The notes under the pieces: generated by a model
Database searches by the model: none
Told to the model about the DNA's origin: nothing
Seen by the model: the letters and a program-made list of their open reading frames with translations, nothing else
Source: Alphaproteobacteria bacterium
GTDB lineage: Bacteria > Pseudomonadota > Alphaproteobacteria > Micropepsales > Micropepsaceae
DNA length: 5,107 bases
Direction of reading: 5' to 3'
Assembly (NCBI GenBank): GCA_015654715.1
Contig: JAATGK010000357.1
Coordinates: forward strand, 1-5,107
Shown: piece by piece, positions 1 to 5,107 of the stretch
Position numbering within the stretch: position 1 is the first letter of the stretch
Layout of the letters: the number at the start of each line of letters is the position of its first letter
Translations under genes and position numbers: made by a program

Positions 1-109
1 CAAGCTGGGGGGATTCCGGCTACTTACCTGATTTTGTTGGATCACGCCGCCCGGAGTGCCTTCTACACTGTGTTCCGCCCATTCATTCTTAGCAGTTCTT
101 AAACTGGTG

Positions 110-126
110 GGCGGTAGGCTACCGCC
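110..126. promoter_or_regulatory. Perfect inverted repeat abutting the start codon of the polysaccharide export gene
   Basis: The arms GGCGGTAG (110-117) and CTACCGCC (119-126) are exact reverse complements around one central G. The repeat ends one base before the ATG at 128. As DNA it could be an operator for a dimeric regulator. As RNA it could form a stem of about 7 bp with a 3-nt loop over the ribosome landing site. No purine-rich Shine-Dalgarno is visible apart from the G-rich left arm. The repeat is directly seen; both roles are inference. Confidence 0.5.
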
Positions 127-127
127 T

Positions 128-988
128 ATGGGCTGGAAATCGCTTTTGATCGGCTTTGCGACGCTGGTGGCCTTGTGCTTCGGGGCCTTGGCCGACGATG
201 CGCGCCCCGCCGCGCCCGATGTCGGCCAGTCTTTGCGGCCTTCGGAAAGCATCCCGCGTTACGCCACGATGACGCCGCCGCCGCCAGACGAACTGCCGCC
301 GCAAGCGCCCGCCGCCGCGCCGACCGCCAGGGTTTCGGTGGTCCCGGCGCCGGCGATGTCGTCCGCACCCCAACCGCTGCCGGCCCAGCCGCGTTACGCG
401 ACGCAACAGGCGCCGAGCAACGAACAAGTGACGGTCGCCGGCCTGCGTCCGTCCGACGATTCTCTCTACCGCCTCGGTCCCGGCGACAAGGTGCGGGTGA
501 CGATTTTCAACGAAACCGATCTGTCGGGCGATTTTGCCATCGACGGGCAAGGCTTCGTGCGGCTGCCGCTGGTGGGCCAGGTTGCCGCCGCGGGTTTCAC
601 CACGCTCGGCCTGGAAGCGCGCATCGGCGAAGTTTTCGTCAACGGCGGTTATCTGCTCAACCCGCGCATCTCCGTGGAAATCGTCAATTACCGGCCGTTC
701 TACATCATCGGCGAAGTGGCCAAGCCCGGCGAGTATCCCTATGTCAACGCCATGTCGGTGCCCAACGCCATCGCGCTGGCGGGCGGCTACACCGATCGCG
801 CCGTCGAATCGACCATCTATGTCCGCCATCAGGGCGAGGCCACGGAACGCAAACTGCGCGCCGACGAAACCACGCACATCAATCCCGGCGACGTGATCCG
901 CGTCGACCGTTCCGGCTATTGGACGGTGATGACCTTGCTGGCGCCGCTGATTTCGCCCTTCGCGACGACCGCGTACATTCTCAAATAG
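128..988 (+). CDS. Polysaccharide export protein, Wza/OPX type (Poly_export + SLBB domains)
   Basis: This is a 286-residue protein of the outer-membrane polysaccharide exporter family, which forms or gates the channel that passes capsule or exopolysaccharide out of the periplasm. Residues 1-22 form a Sec signal peptide (a Lys, a hydrophobic core, then ALA before DD). The Cys at residue 17 is not in a good lipobox, so the protein is probably not lipidated, unlike E. coli Wza. Residues 23-110 are rich in Pro and Ala and look disordered. The Poly_export domain starts at YRLGPGDKVRV (about 114-187), and an SLBB domain follows (about 188-238, with IIGEVAKPGEYPY and LAGGYT). The C-terminus (about 264-286) is hydrophobic and may be the membrane-crossing helix. 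It is shorter than Wza (about 380 residues), having one clear SLBB domain. I chose ATG 128 over the in-frame GTG at 56 because the signal peptide begins there. No transport or polymerase partner lies in the window, so the polymer is unknown. Confidence 0.9.
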   Translation: MGWKSLLIGFATLVALCFGALADDARPAAPDVGQSLRPSESIPRYATMTPPPPDELPPQAPAAAPTARVSVVPAPAMSSAPQPLPAQPRYATQQAPSNEQVTVAGLRPSDDSLYRLGPGDKVRVTIFNETDLSGDFAIDGQGFVRLPLVGQVAAAGFTTLGLEARIGEVFVNGGYLLNPRISVEIVNYRPFYIIGEVAKPGEYPYVNAMSVPNAIALAGGYTDRAVESTIYVRHQGEATERKLRADETTHINPGDVIRVDRSGYWTVMTLLAPLISPFATTAYILK

Positions 989-993
989 CGGTG

Positions 994-1021
994 CGTCCGC
1001 GCGCCGCCTCAACCGCGGACG
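994..1021. repeat. Inverted repeat between the export gene and kdsA
   Basis: The arms CGTCCGCG (994-1001) and CGCGGACG (1014-1021) are exact reverse complements with a 12-nt loop, beginning 6 nt after the export gene stop codon. No T-run follows, so it does not meet the usual intrinsic terminator pattern, although it could stabilise the 3' end of the mRNA. A second, overlapping 5-bp hairpin (CGGAC 1016-1020 with GTCCG 1026-1030) uses part of the same right arm, so the two cannot form together. Function is not established. Confidence 0.4.
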
Positions 1022-1031
1022 ACGTGTCCGT

Positions 1032-1061
1032 TTGCACCCGCCCGTCGTCACCCCCTAAACT
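1032..1061 (+). promoter_or_regulatory. Candidate kdsA promoter, possibly giving a leaderless mRNA
   Basis: TTGCAC (1032-1037) and TAAACT (1056-1061) are separated by 18 nt. The -10-like hexamer matches four of six consensus positions and the -35 only three. A start about 7 nt past the -10 falls on the A of the kdsA ATG, which has no Shine-Dalgarno in front of it. Read-through from the export gene 79 nt upstream is an alternative. Confidence 0.3.
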
Positions 1062-1067
1062 GCGGCC

Positions 1068-1913
1068 ATGACCACAACACCCAATGCCACCGTCAAAGTC
1101 GGTGCCGTCGAAATCGGCAATGCCAAGAATCTCTCGATCATTGCCGGCCCCTGTCAGCTTGAAAGCCGCGTCCATGCCTTCGAGATGGCGTCGGCGCTGA
1201 AAGAGATTTGTGAGAAGGCCGGCGTCGGCCTGATCTACAAGTCGAGTTTCGACAAAGCCAATCGCACCAGCGCCAGCGCCGCCCGCGGGCTCGGCCTGGT
1301 GGAAGCGCTGCCGATCTTTGCCGACATCCGCGAGGAGCTGGAGCTGCCCGTCATCACCGACGTGCATGAGCGCGAGCAATGCGCCGCCGTTGCCGAGGCG
1401 GTCGACGTCTTGCAAATTCCGGCCTTCCTTTGCCGACAGACCGATCTGCTCATCGCCGCGGCGCGGACCCACAAGGTCGTCAACGTCAAGAAGGGCCAGT
1501 TCCTGGCGCCGTGGGACATGAAGAACGTCGTCGCTAAGATCACCGGCGCCGACAATCCCAACGTGCTCGCCACCGAGCGCGGCGTCTCATTCGGTTACAA
1601 CACGCTGGTCTCCGACATGCGGGCGCTGCCGATCATGGCCGGGCTGGGCGTGCCGGTGGTGTTCGACGCCACCCATTCGGTGCAGCAGCCGGGCGGGCAG
1701 GGCACCTCTACCGGCGGCGATCGCACCATGGTGCCGTATCTGGCCCGCGCCGCGGTGGCAGTGGGGGTGGCGGCGGTATTCCTGGAAGTACACCAGGACC
1801 CCGATCACGCCCCCTCCGACGGCCCCAACATGCTGCACCTGAAAGATTTCCCGGCGCTGCTCGCCGATCTTTTAGCGATCGACGCAATCGTCAAGAAAAG
1901 TGCCGGAACTTGA
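1068..1913 (+). CDS. kdsA: 3-deoxy-8-phosphooctulonate (KDO-8-phosphate) synthase, metal-dependent class
   Basis: This cytoplasmic enzyme condenses phosphoenolpyruvate with D-arabinose-5-phosphate to give KDO-8-phosphate and phosphate, a committed step in making the KDO sugar of the lipopolysaccharide inner core. The 281 residues are full length for the family. Visible family motifs, in order, are IIAGPCQLES (24-33), YKSSFDKANRTS, ADIREELELPVITDVHE, LQIPAFLCRQTDLL, VNVKKGQFLAPWDM, RGVSFGYNTLVSDMR, FDATHSVQQPGG and LEVHQDPDHAPSDGPN. Cys29 sits where E. coli KdsA has Asn. Cys29, His203, Glu240 and Asp251 have the same spacing as the four metal ligands of Aquifex KdsA (Cys11, His185, Glu222, Asp233), so this is a metal-dependent enzyme. 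The start ATG 1068 lacks a Shine-Dalgarno (see the promoter entry). The stop codon lies inside the -35 element of the following toxin-antitoxin promoter. In many alphaproteobacteria kdsA lies close to eno; here they are separated by a toxin-antitoxin pair and a MAPEG gene. Confidence 0.97.
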   Translation: MTTTPNATVKVGAVEIGNAKNLSIIAGPCQLESRVHAFEMASALKEICEKAGVGLIYKSSFDKANRTSASAARGLGLVEALPIFADIREELELPVITDVHEREQCAAVAEAVDVLQIPAFLCRQTDLLIAAARTHKVVNVKKGQFLAPWDMKNVVAKITGADNPNVLATERGVSFGYNTLVSDMRALPIMAGLGVPVVFDATHSVQQPGGQGTSTGGDRTMVPYLARAAVAVGVAAVFLEVHQDPDHAPSDGPNMLHLKDFPALLADLLAIDAIVKKSAGT

Positions 1914-1938
1914 CCCAGGGCTTATTTCCGGATATATT
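1910..1938 (+). promoter_or_regulatory. Sigma-70-type promoter of the vapBC-like operon
   Basis: TTGACC (1910-1915) and TATATT (1933-1938) are separated by exactly 17 nt, each matching five of six consensus positions. The -35 contains the TGA stop codon of kdsA. A start near 1945 leaves a leader of about 12 nt, just enough for the Shine-Dalgarno-like AGGTGAG (1948-1954) before the ATG at 1957. This is the strongest promoter-like sequence in the window. Confidence 0.75.
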
Positions 1939-1948
1939 ACCGGAAATA
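1923..1948. promoter_or_regulatory. Palindromic operator over the -10 box of the vapBC-like operon
   Basis: The arms TATTTCCGG (1923-1931) and CCGGAAATA (1940-1948) are perfect 9-bp reverse complements separated by an AT-only 8-nt spacer that carries most of the -10 box. Type II antitoxins, alone or bound to their toxins, commonly bind such dyads to repress their own promoter, and this one would block RNA polymerase directly. That the downstream antitoxin binds here is inferred from position and family behaviour. Confidence 0.7.
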
Positions 1949-1956
1949 GGTGAGCC

Positions 1957-2241
1957 ATGAGCGACGCCCAGAAGAAAGCCCTCCGGGATTATCGTATGCG
2001 CCTGCAGCGCAAAGGGTTGGCGCGCGTGGAGGTGCAGGTTCCCAAGGGCGATGTCGCGCTCCTCCGCGATCTCGCTAAGGCGCTCTCTGATCCGGCGCAG
2101 GCCGAGCAGGTGCGGGCGGCATTGAAGGCTCGGAAGTCGATTTATTCCGGCATGAGTTTTAAGGAATTTTTGGCCTCGGCGCCGCTCGAAAGTATTGATC
2201 TGACCCGCGACAAGGATACGGGGCGGGATATTGATCTGTGA
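1957..2241 (+). CDS. Type II antitoxin, VapB-like, partner of the PIN toxin
   Basis: This is a 94-residue small, charged protein and the first gene of a two-gene toxin-antitoxin operon. Antitoxins of this kind neutralise the toxin by direct binding and repress the shared promoter. The basic N-terminal stretch (RDYRMRLQRKGLARVEVQVP, residues 10-29) fits a DNA-binding segment in which RVEVQVP would be the beta strand of a ribbon-helix-helix or MazE-like fold, followed by helices at about 30-58. The C-terminal tail (FLASAPLESIDLTRDKDTGRD, residues 71-91 in part, ending IDL) resembles the toxin-binding tail seen in antitoxins paired with PIN toxins. The ATG at 1957 is preceded by AGGTGAG. The stop codon overlaps the toxin start by 4 nt (GTGA), which implies translational coupling. 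A vapB symbol is only a family-style label, so none is given. Confidence 0.85.
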   Translation: MSDAQKKALRDYRMRLQRKGLARVEVQVPKGDVALLRDLAKALSDPAQAEQVRAALKARKSIYSGMSFKEFLASAPLESIDLTRDKDTGRDIDL

Positions 2242-2651
2242 GCTACCTCATAGACACCAACGTCATTTCGGAATTGCACAGAGGTGTTCGCTGCGATCCG
2301 AACGTCCTGCGCTGGAAATCCGGTGTTGCAGACGATGATTTGTACGTGAGTGTGTTGGTTCTGGGCGAAATCCGCAAAGGTGTGGAGAAGGTGCGGCTTC
2401 ACGATCTTGAACGGGCTCGAAACCTCGAACGATGGTTGAGCGGGTTCGACGAGACATTTTCTGATCGTGTCCTGCCCCTGACCGCCGAGATCGCCGATGT
2501 TTGGGGGCGAATGAGCGCGCTTCGCACAGTGCCAATCATCGACAGTCTGCTGGCGGTCACCGCCAAGGTCCACAGCCTGACGGTCGTTACCCGCAATGTG
2601 TCTGATTTTGTCGCGTTCGATATTGCCGTGTTGAATCCGTTCGCCCCTTAA
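2238..2651 (+). CDS. vapC: VapC-like PIN-domain toxin ribonuclease
   Basis: This 137-residue protein is a PIN-domain endoribonuclease of the VapC/FitB type, whose relatives cut tRNA, rRNA or mRNA and stop growth when the antitoxin is lost. The N-terminus SYLIDTNVISEL carries the first acidic residue, Asp6. VLVLGEIRKG supplies Glu44, VPIIDSLLAVTA supplies Asp102, and VVTRNVSDF supplies Asp123. Together these make the usual four-acid Mg/Mn site, so the nuclease looks intact. Length is normal for the family. The start is a GTG inside the antitoxin stop region (4-nt overlap), with only a weak G-rich stretch upstream, so synthesis is probably coupled to antitoxin translation and kept low. Its TAA stop overlaps that of the convergent MAPEG gene. 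The RNA target cannot be read from the sequence. Confidence 0.93.
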   Translation: MSYLIDTNVISELHRGVRCDPNVLRWKSGVADDDLYVSVLVLGEIRKGVEKVRLHDLERARNLERWLSGFDETFSDRVLPLTAEIADVWGRMSALRTVPIIDSLLAVTAKVHSLTVVTRNVSDFVAFDIAVLNPFAP

Positions 2652-3064
2652 ACCGCGCTGATCCAGGCGATCGCAATGCCGAACAGCGCGAGAATGAGCA
2701 GCAGAACCTCGGCCACGGCACAGACGCCGAAGCCGGGACCGCGCTTCTCCGGGCCGCGCATATAGCCGTTCATGTAGAGGATACGCCCCGCGACCCAGAC
2801 GATGCCGAGCAGCGGTGCGGCCATCGGGAAGAATCCGAAATAGAATGTCGCCAGCCACAAAAGCGGAATGAACACGGGCAGATGTTCCAGGGTGTTCATC
2901 TGGACTCTGAAGGCGCAATCGAACTCGGGATGGCCGCTCATCGCCGGCGCCTTGATGCCATGCCTGGCGCGCATCTGGCTCACCCGCACGCTCATGTAAT
3001 AGTAGACCAAGATGGCCAGAATCGTGACCAAGGCAGAGCTGAGAACGACCGGTGACGCTTGCAT
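2648..3064 (-). CDS. MAPEG-family integral membrane protein
   Basis: This is a 138-residue member of the membrane-associated eicosanoid/glutathione metabolism family, which includes microsomal glutathione transferases; bacterial members mostly lack a known substrate. Four hydrophobic helices are visible at about 5-25, 59-79, 81-101 and 113-135. The family signature between helices 1 and 2 is FRVQMNTLEHLPVF (52-65), with Arg53, Asn57 and Glu60, and the later pattern is GRILYMNGYMRGPEKR (93-108). I chose ATG 3064 over the in-frame ATG at 3106 because GGGGAG lies 9 nt upstream on the coding strand and helix 1 begins right after it. The gene is convergent with the PIN toxin and divergent from eno, so it is its own transcription unit. 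There is no separate terminator between it and the toxin. Glutathione-dependent chemistry is possible but unproven. Confidence 0.88.
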   Translation of the reverse strand: MQASPVVLSSALVTILAILVYYYMSVRVSQMRARHGIKAPAMSGHPEFDCAFRVQMNTLEHLPVFIPLLWLATFYFGFFPMAAPLLGIVWVAGRILYMNGYMRGPEKRGPGFGVCAVAEVLLLILALFGIAIAWISAV

Positions 3065-3237
3065 GACGCATTTCTCCCCGATGTTACGGATTGTTGTGAT
3101 TCTCATTTGTACAGGGATTCGTGGGGCTTAGGGCTTATTTCTCAGCTTATTCGGGAAGTCGAATTTGCCCCAGCTTTCTCCGCTTGATGGCTGCCGGGCG
3201 AGGGCTTAAACGGGCGCGAGATTTACCTGCGAATTAA

Positions 3238-4539
<1,302 letters not shown>

Positions 4540-4551
4540 TTCGGGGTACCG

Positions 4552-4571
4552 TCCGGCTCAACGAAGCCGGA
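4552..4571 (+). repeat. First hairpin downstream of eno
   Basis: TCCGGCT (4552-4558) and AGCCGGA (4565-4571) form an exact 7-bp stem with a 6-nt loop, 12 nt after the enolase stop codon. No T-run follows, so it is more likely an RNA 3'-end stabiliser or pause structure than a terminator by itself. It stands 20 nt before the true terminator hairpin. Confidence 0.5.
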
Positions 4572-4591
4572 GGTGTGGGGAATAAGTATCG

Positions 4592-4627
4592 GAAAGGCCG
4601 TCCTGCGGGGCGGCCTTTCTGCGTTTT
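4592..4627 (+). terminator. Intrinsic terminator of eno
   Basis: GAAAGGCCG (4592-4600) and CGGCCTTTC (4611-4619) form a perfect 9-bp stem with a 10-nt loop, followed by TGCG and a TTTT run (4624-4627). The stem is GC-rich with an A-run before and T-run after, as in many Rho-independent terminators, although the final T tract is short and interrupted. It would separate eno from the toxin-antitoxin pair that follows. Confidence 0.75.
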
Positions 4628-4654
4628 GAGGCATCCCGGAAGTTGTGTTAATCT
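4626..4654 (+). promoter_or_regulatory. Candidate promoter of the second toxin-antitoxin operon
   Basis: TTGAGG (4626-4631) and TAATCT (4649-4654) are separated by 17 nt. The -35 matches four of six consensus positions and the -10 three. The -35 reuses the last T bases of the eno terminator. Initiation about 7 nt past the -10 would fall on the A of the ATG at 4661, giving a leaderless mRNA; no Shine-Dalgarno is visible there. Confidence 0.4.
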
Positions 4655-4658
4655 TCCG
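4637..4658. promoter_or_regulatory. Candidate operator dyad of the second toxin-antitoxin operon
   Basis: CGGAAG (4637-4642) and CTTCCG (4653-4658) are exact reverse complements with a 10-nt spacer, spanning the proposed -10 box and ending 2 nt before the antitoxin ATG. Position and symmetry fit an autoregulatory site. At 6 bp per arm, chance is a real alternative. Confidence 0.35.
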
Positions 4659-4660
4659 CC

Positions 4661-4900
4661 ATGACCAAAGAAATTCTCGAAGCTCTGTTTGATCGCGTCC
4701 GTGCAAGGCCGCCGGAAAAGCAGGCTGAGGCGGTCGAAGTGTTGTCCTGGCTAGGCGAGCAAGATGGCGCCATCTACGTCCTCTCCGATGAGGAGCGGGC
4801 CGGTGTGCTGCGCGGTCTCGACGACGCCGCAAACGGCCGATTTGCGACCGAAGAAGAGATGGAAGAGGTTTTCGGTCGGGCGCGTGGCAAGACCAAGTAG
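4661..4900 (+). CDS. Putative type II antitoxin, RelB/ParD-like, partner of a RelE/ParE toxin
   Basis: This is a 79-residue, acidic, mostly helical protein. Residues 3-35 (EILEALFDRVRARPPEKQ, then AVEVLSWLGEQD) form a predicted helical pair. Residues 41-75 carry a pattern, LSDEERAGVLRGLDDAANGRFATEEEMEEVF, that recurs in antitoxins encoded directly before RelE/ParE toxins: LS-EER at the start of a helix, a Gly-Arg-Phe-Ala-Thr turn, then an acidic helix that would wrap the toxin. I give no gene symbol because these antitoxins fall under several loosely defined names. It starts without a Shine-Dalgarno, right after a promoter-like sequence and dyad. The toxin follows after a 17-nt gap. The call rests equally on the sequence pattern and on the neighbour. 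Confidence 0.8.
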   Translation: MTKEILEALFDRVRARPPEKQAEAVEVLSWLGEQDGAIYVLSDEERAGVLRGLDDAANGRFATEEEMEEVFGRARGKTK

Positions 4901-4917
4901 CCCGGAGACCGGCGTCG

Positions 4918-5107
4918 ATGCAGGTCGAATACACATGGCAGGTTCGTGCGGCACTAACAGAAATCCGCGACTACATCGCCAAGGACAATCCCGCTGCCGC
5001 CGTAAAGGTTGTGACTTCGATCGAGTCGGAAATCGAGTTGCTTGGCTACTTTCCTTGGCATGGCAGGAAGAGGGACCAGCCGGGCGTGATGGCGCGCCCC
5101 TTGAGCA
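4918..5107 (+). CDS. RelE/ParE-family toxin, cut by the window end
   Basis: The first 63 codons are present and the reading frame is open to the last base. The N-terminus (VEYTWQVRAALTEIRDYIAKDNP, residues 3-25 in part) has the family layout: a beta strand with an aromatic pair, then a helix ending in DYIA-DNP, followed by AAAVKVVTSIESEIELL, then FPWHGRKR and a Gly before the next strand. ParE relatives inhibit DNA gyrase, while RelE relatives cut ribosome-bound mRNA. The long helical hairpin and DNP motif look more like ParE, but the C-terminal residues that help separate the two are outside the window. Full-length relatives have about 90-105 residues, so a third or more is missing. ATG 4918 is preceded by GGAGA (4904-4908) at 9 nt. 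Confidence 0.85.
   Translation, partial: MQVEYTWQVRAALTEIRDYIAKDNPAAAVKVVTSIESEIELLGYFPWHGRKRDQPGVMARPLS

Noticed and set aside
1..109. Possible end of an upstream gene, or a promoter, in the first 109 bases
   Set aside because: No convincing coding frame, terminator or well-spaced -35/-10 pair is visible; TAAACT at 100-105 has no matching -35.
56..127. Upstream GTG start for the export protein, adding 24 residues
   Set aside because: The extra residues would put a polar segment before a well-formed signal peptide, and no ribosome site precedes the GTG. The palindrome at 110-126 also looks regulatory rather than coding.
119..1051. Long minus-strand open frame opposite the export gene
   Set aside because: It is antisense to a clear Poly_export/SLBB protein, is rich in Arg, Gly and His as expected from a GC-rich shadow frame, and shows no recognisable motif or ribosome site.
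1923..1948. The dyad after kdsA as an intrinsic terminator
   Set aside because: No T-run follows the right arm, and the spacer carries a well-placed -10 box, so an operator explains it better.
2142..3071. Minus-strand open frame of 309 codons across the toxin and MAPEG genes
   Set aside because: It runs antisense to the intact PIN toxin and out of frame with the MAPEG gene, both of which have clear family motifs. The frame itself has none.
3065..3106. Longer MAPEG protein starting at the ATG at 3106
   Set aside because: The 14 added residues are polar, while the downstream ATG at 3064 has a GGGGAG ribosome site and leads directly into the first membrane helix.
3184..3212. Possible eno promoter TTGATG-17 nt-TAAACG
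   Set aside because: The -10 matches only three of six consensus positions and there are comparable weak matches nearby. A promoter must exist in 3107-3240 but I cannot place it.

Overview
The window reads as a chromosomal segment of a fairly GC-rich alphaproteobacterium. The enolase, KdsA and toxin-antitoxin sequences have an alphaproteobacterial look, and kdsA close to eno is a common arrangement in that class. A Rhodospirillales-like host is plausible, but I cannot fix the order from memory. KDO synthesis and an outer-membrane polysaccharide exporter indicate a Gram-negative envelope.

Layout, left to right: (1) 1-127, a leader with no recognised gene, ending in a perfect inverted repeat against the first start codon; (2) 128-988 (+), a periplasmic/outer-membrane polysaccharide export protein of the Wza/OPX type; (3) 1068-1913 (+), kdsA, KDO-8-phosphate synthase of the metal-dependent class; (4) 1957-2241 and 2238-2651 (+), a VapBC-type toxin-antitoxin pair with its own promoter and palindromic operator packed against the kdsA stop codon; (5) 2648-3064 (-), a small four-helix MAPEG-family membrane protein, convergent with the toxin and sharing stop-codon bases with it; (6) 3256-4539 (+), eno, enolase, followed by two hairpins, the second an intrinsic terminator; (7) 4661-4900 and 4918-beyond the window end (+), a second type II pair with a RelB/ParD-like antitoxin and a RelE/ParE toxin cut by the window edge.

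The core genes link central carbon metabolism to the cell envelope. Enolase makes phosphoenolpyruvate, KdsA uses it with arabinose-5-phosphate to make KDO-8-phosphate for lipopolysaccharide, and the OPX protein helps export another surface polysaccharide. Two unrelated toxin-antitoxin modules have settled in the gaps on either side of eno, each with its own promoter and dyad. The first module, with the MAPEG gene, separates kdsA from eno.

I see no clear undescribed system. The most interesting signals are regulatory: a textbook promoter-operator overlapping the kdsA stop codon; near-identical start contexts for kdsA and the second antitoxin that suggest leaderless mRNAs; a terminator T-run shared with the next promoter; and a 12-bp direct repeat that brackets the vapBC-MAPEG block.
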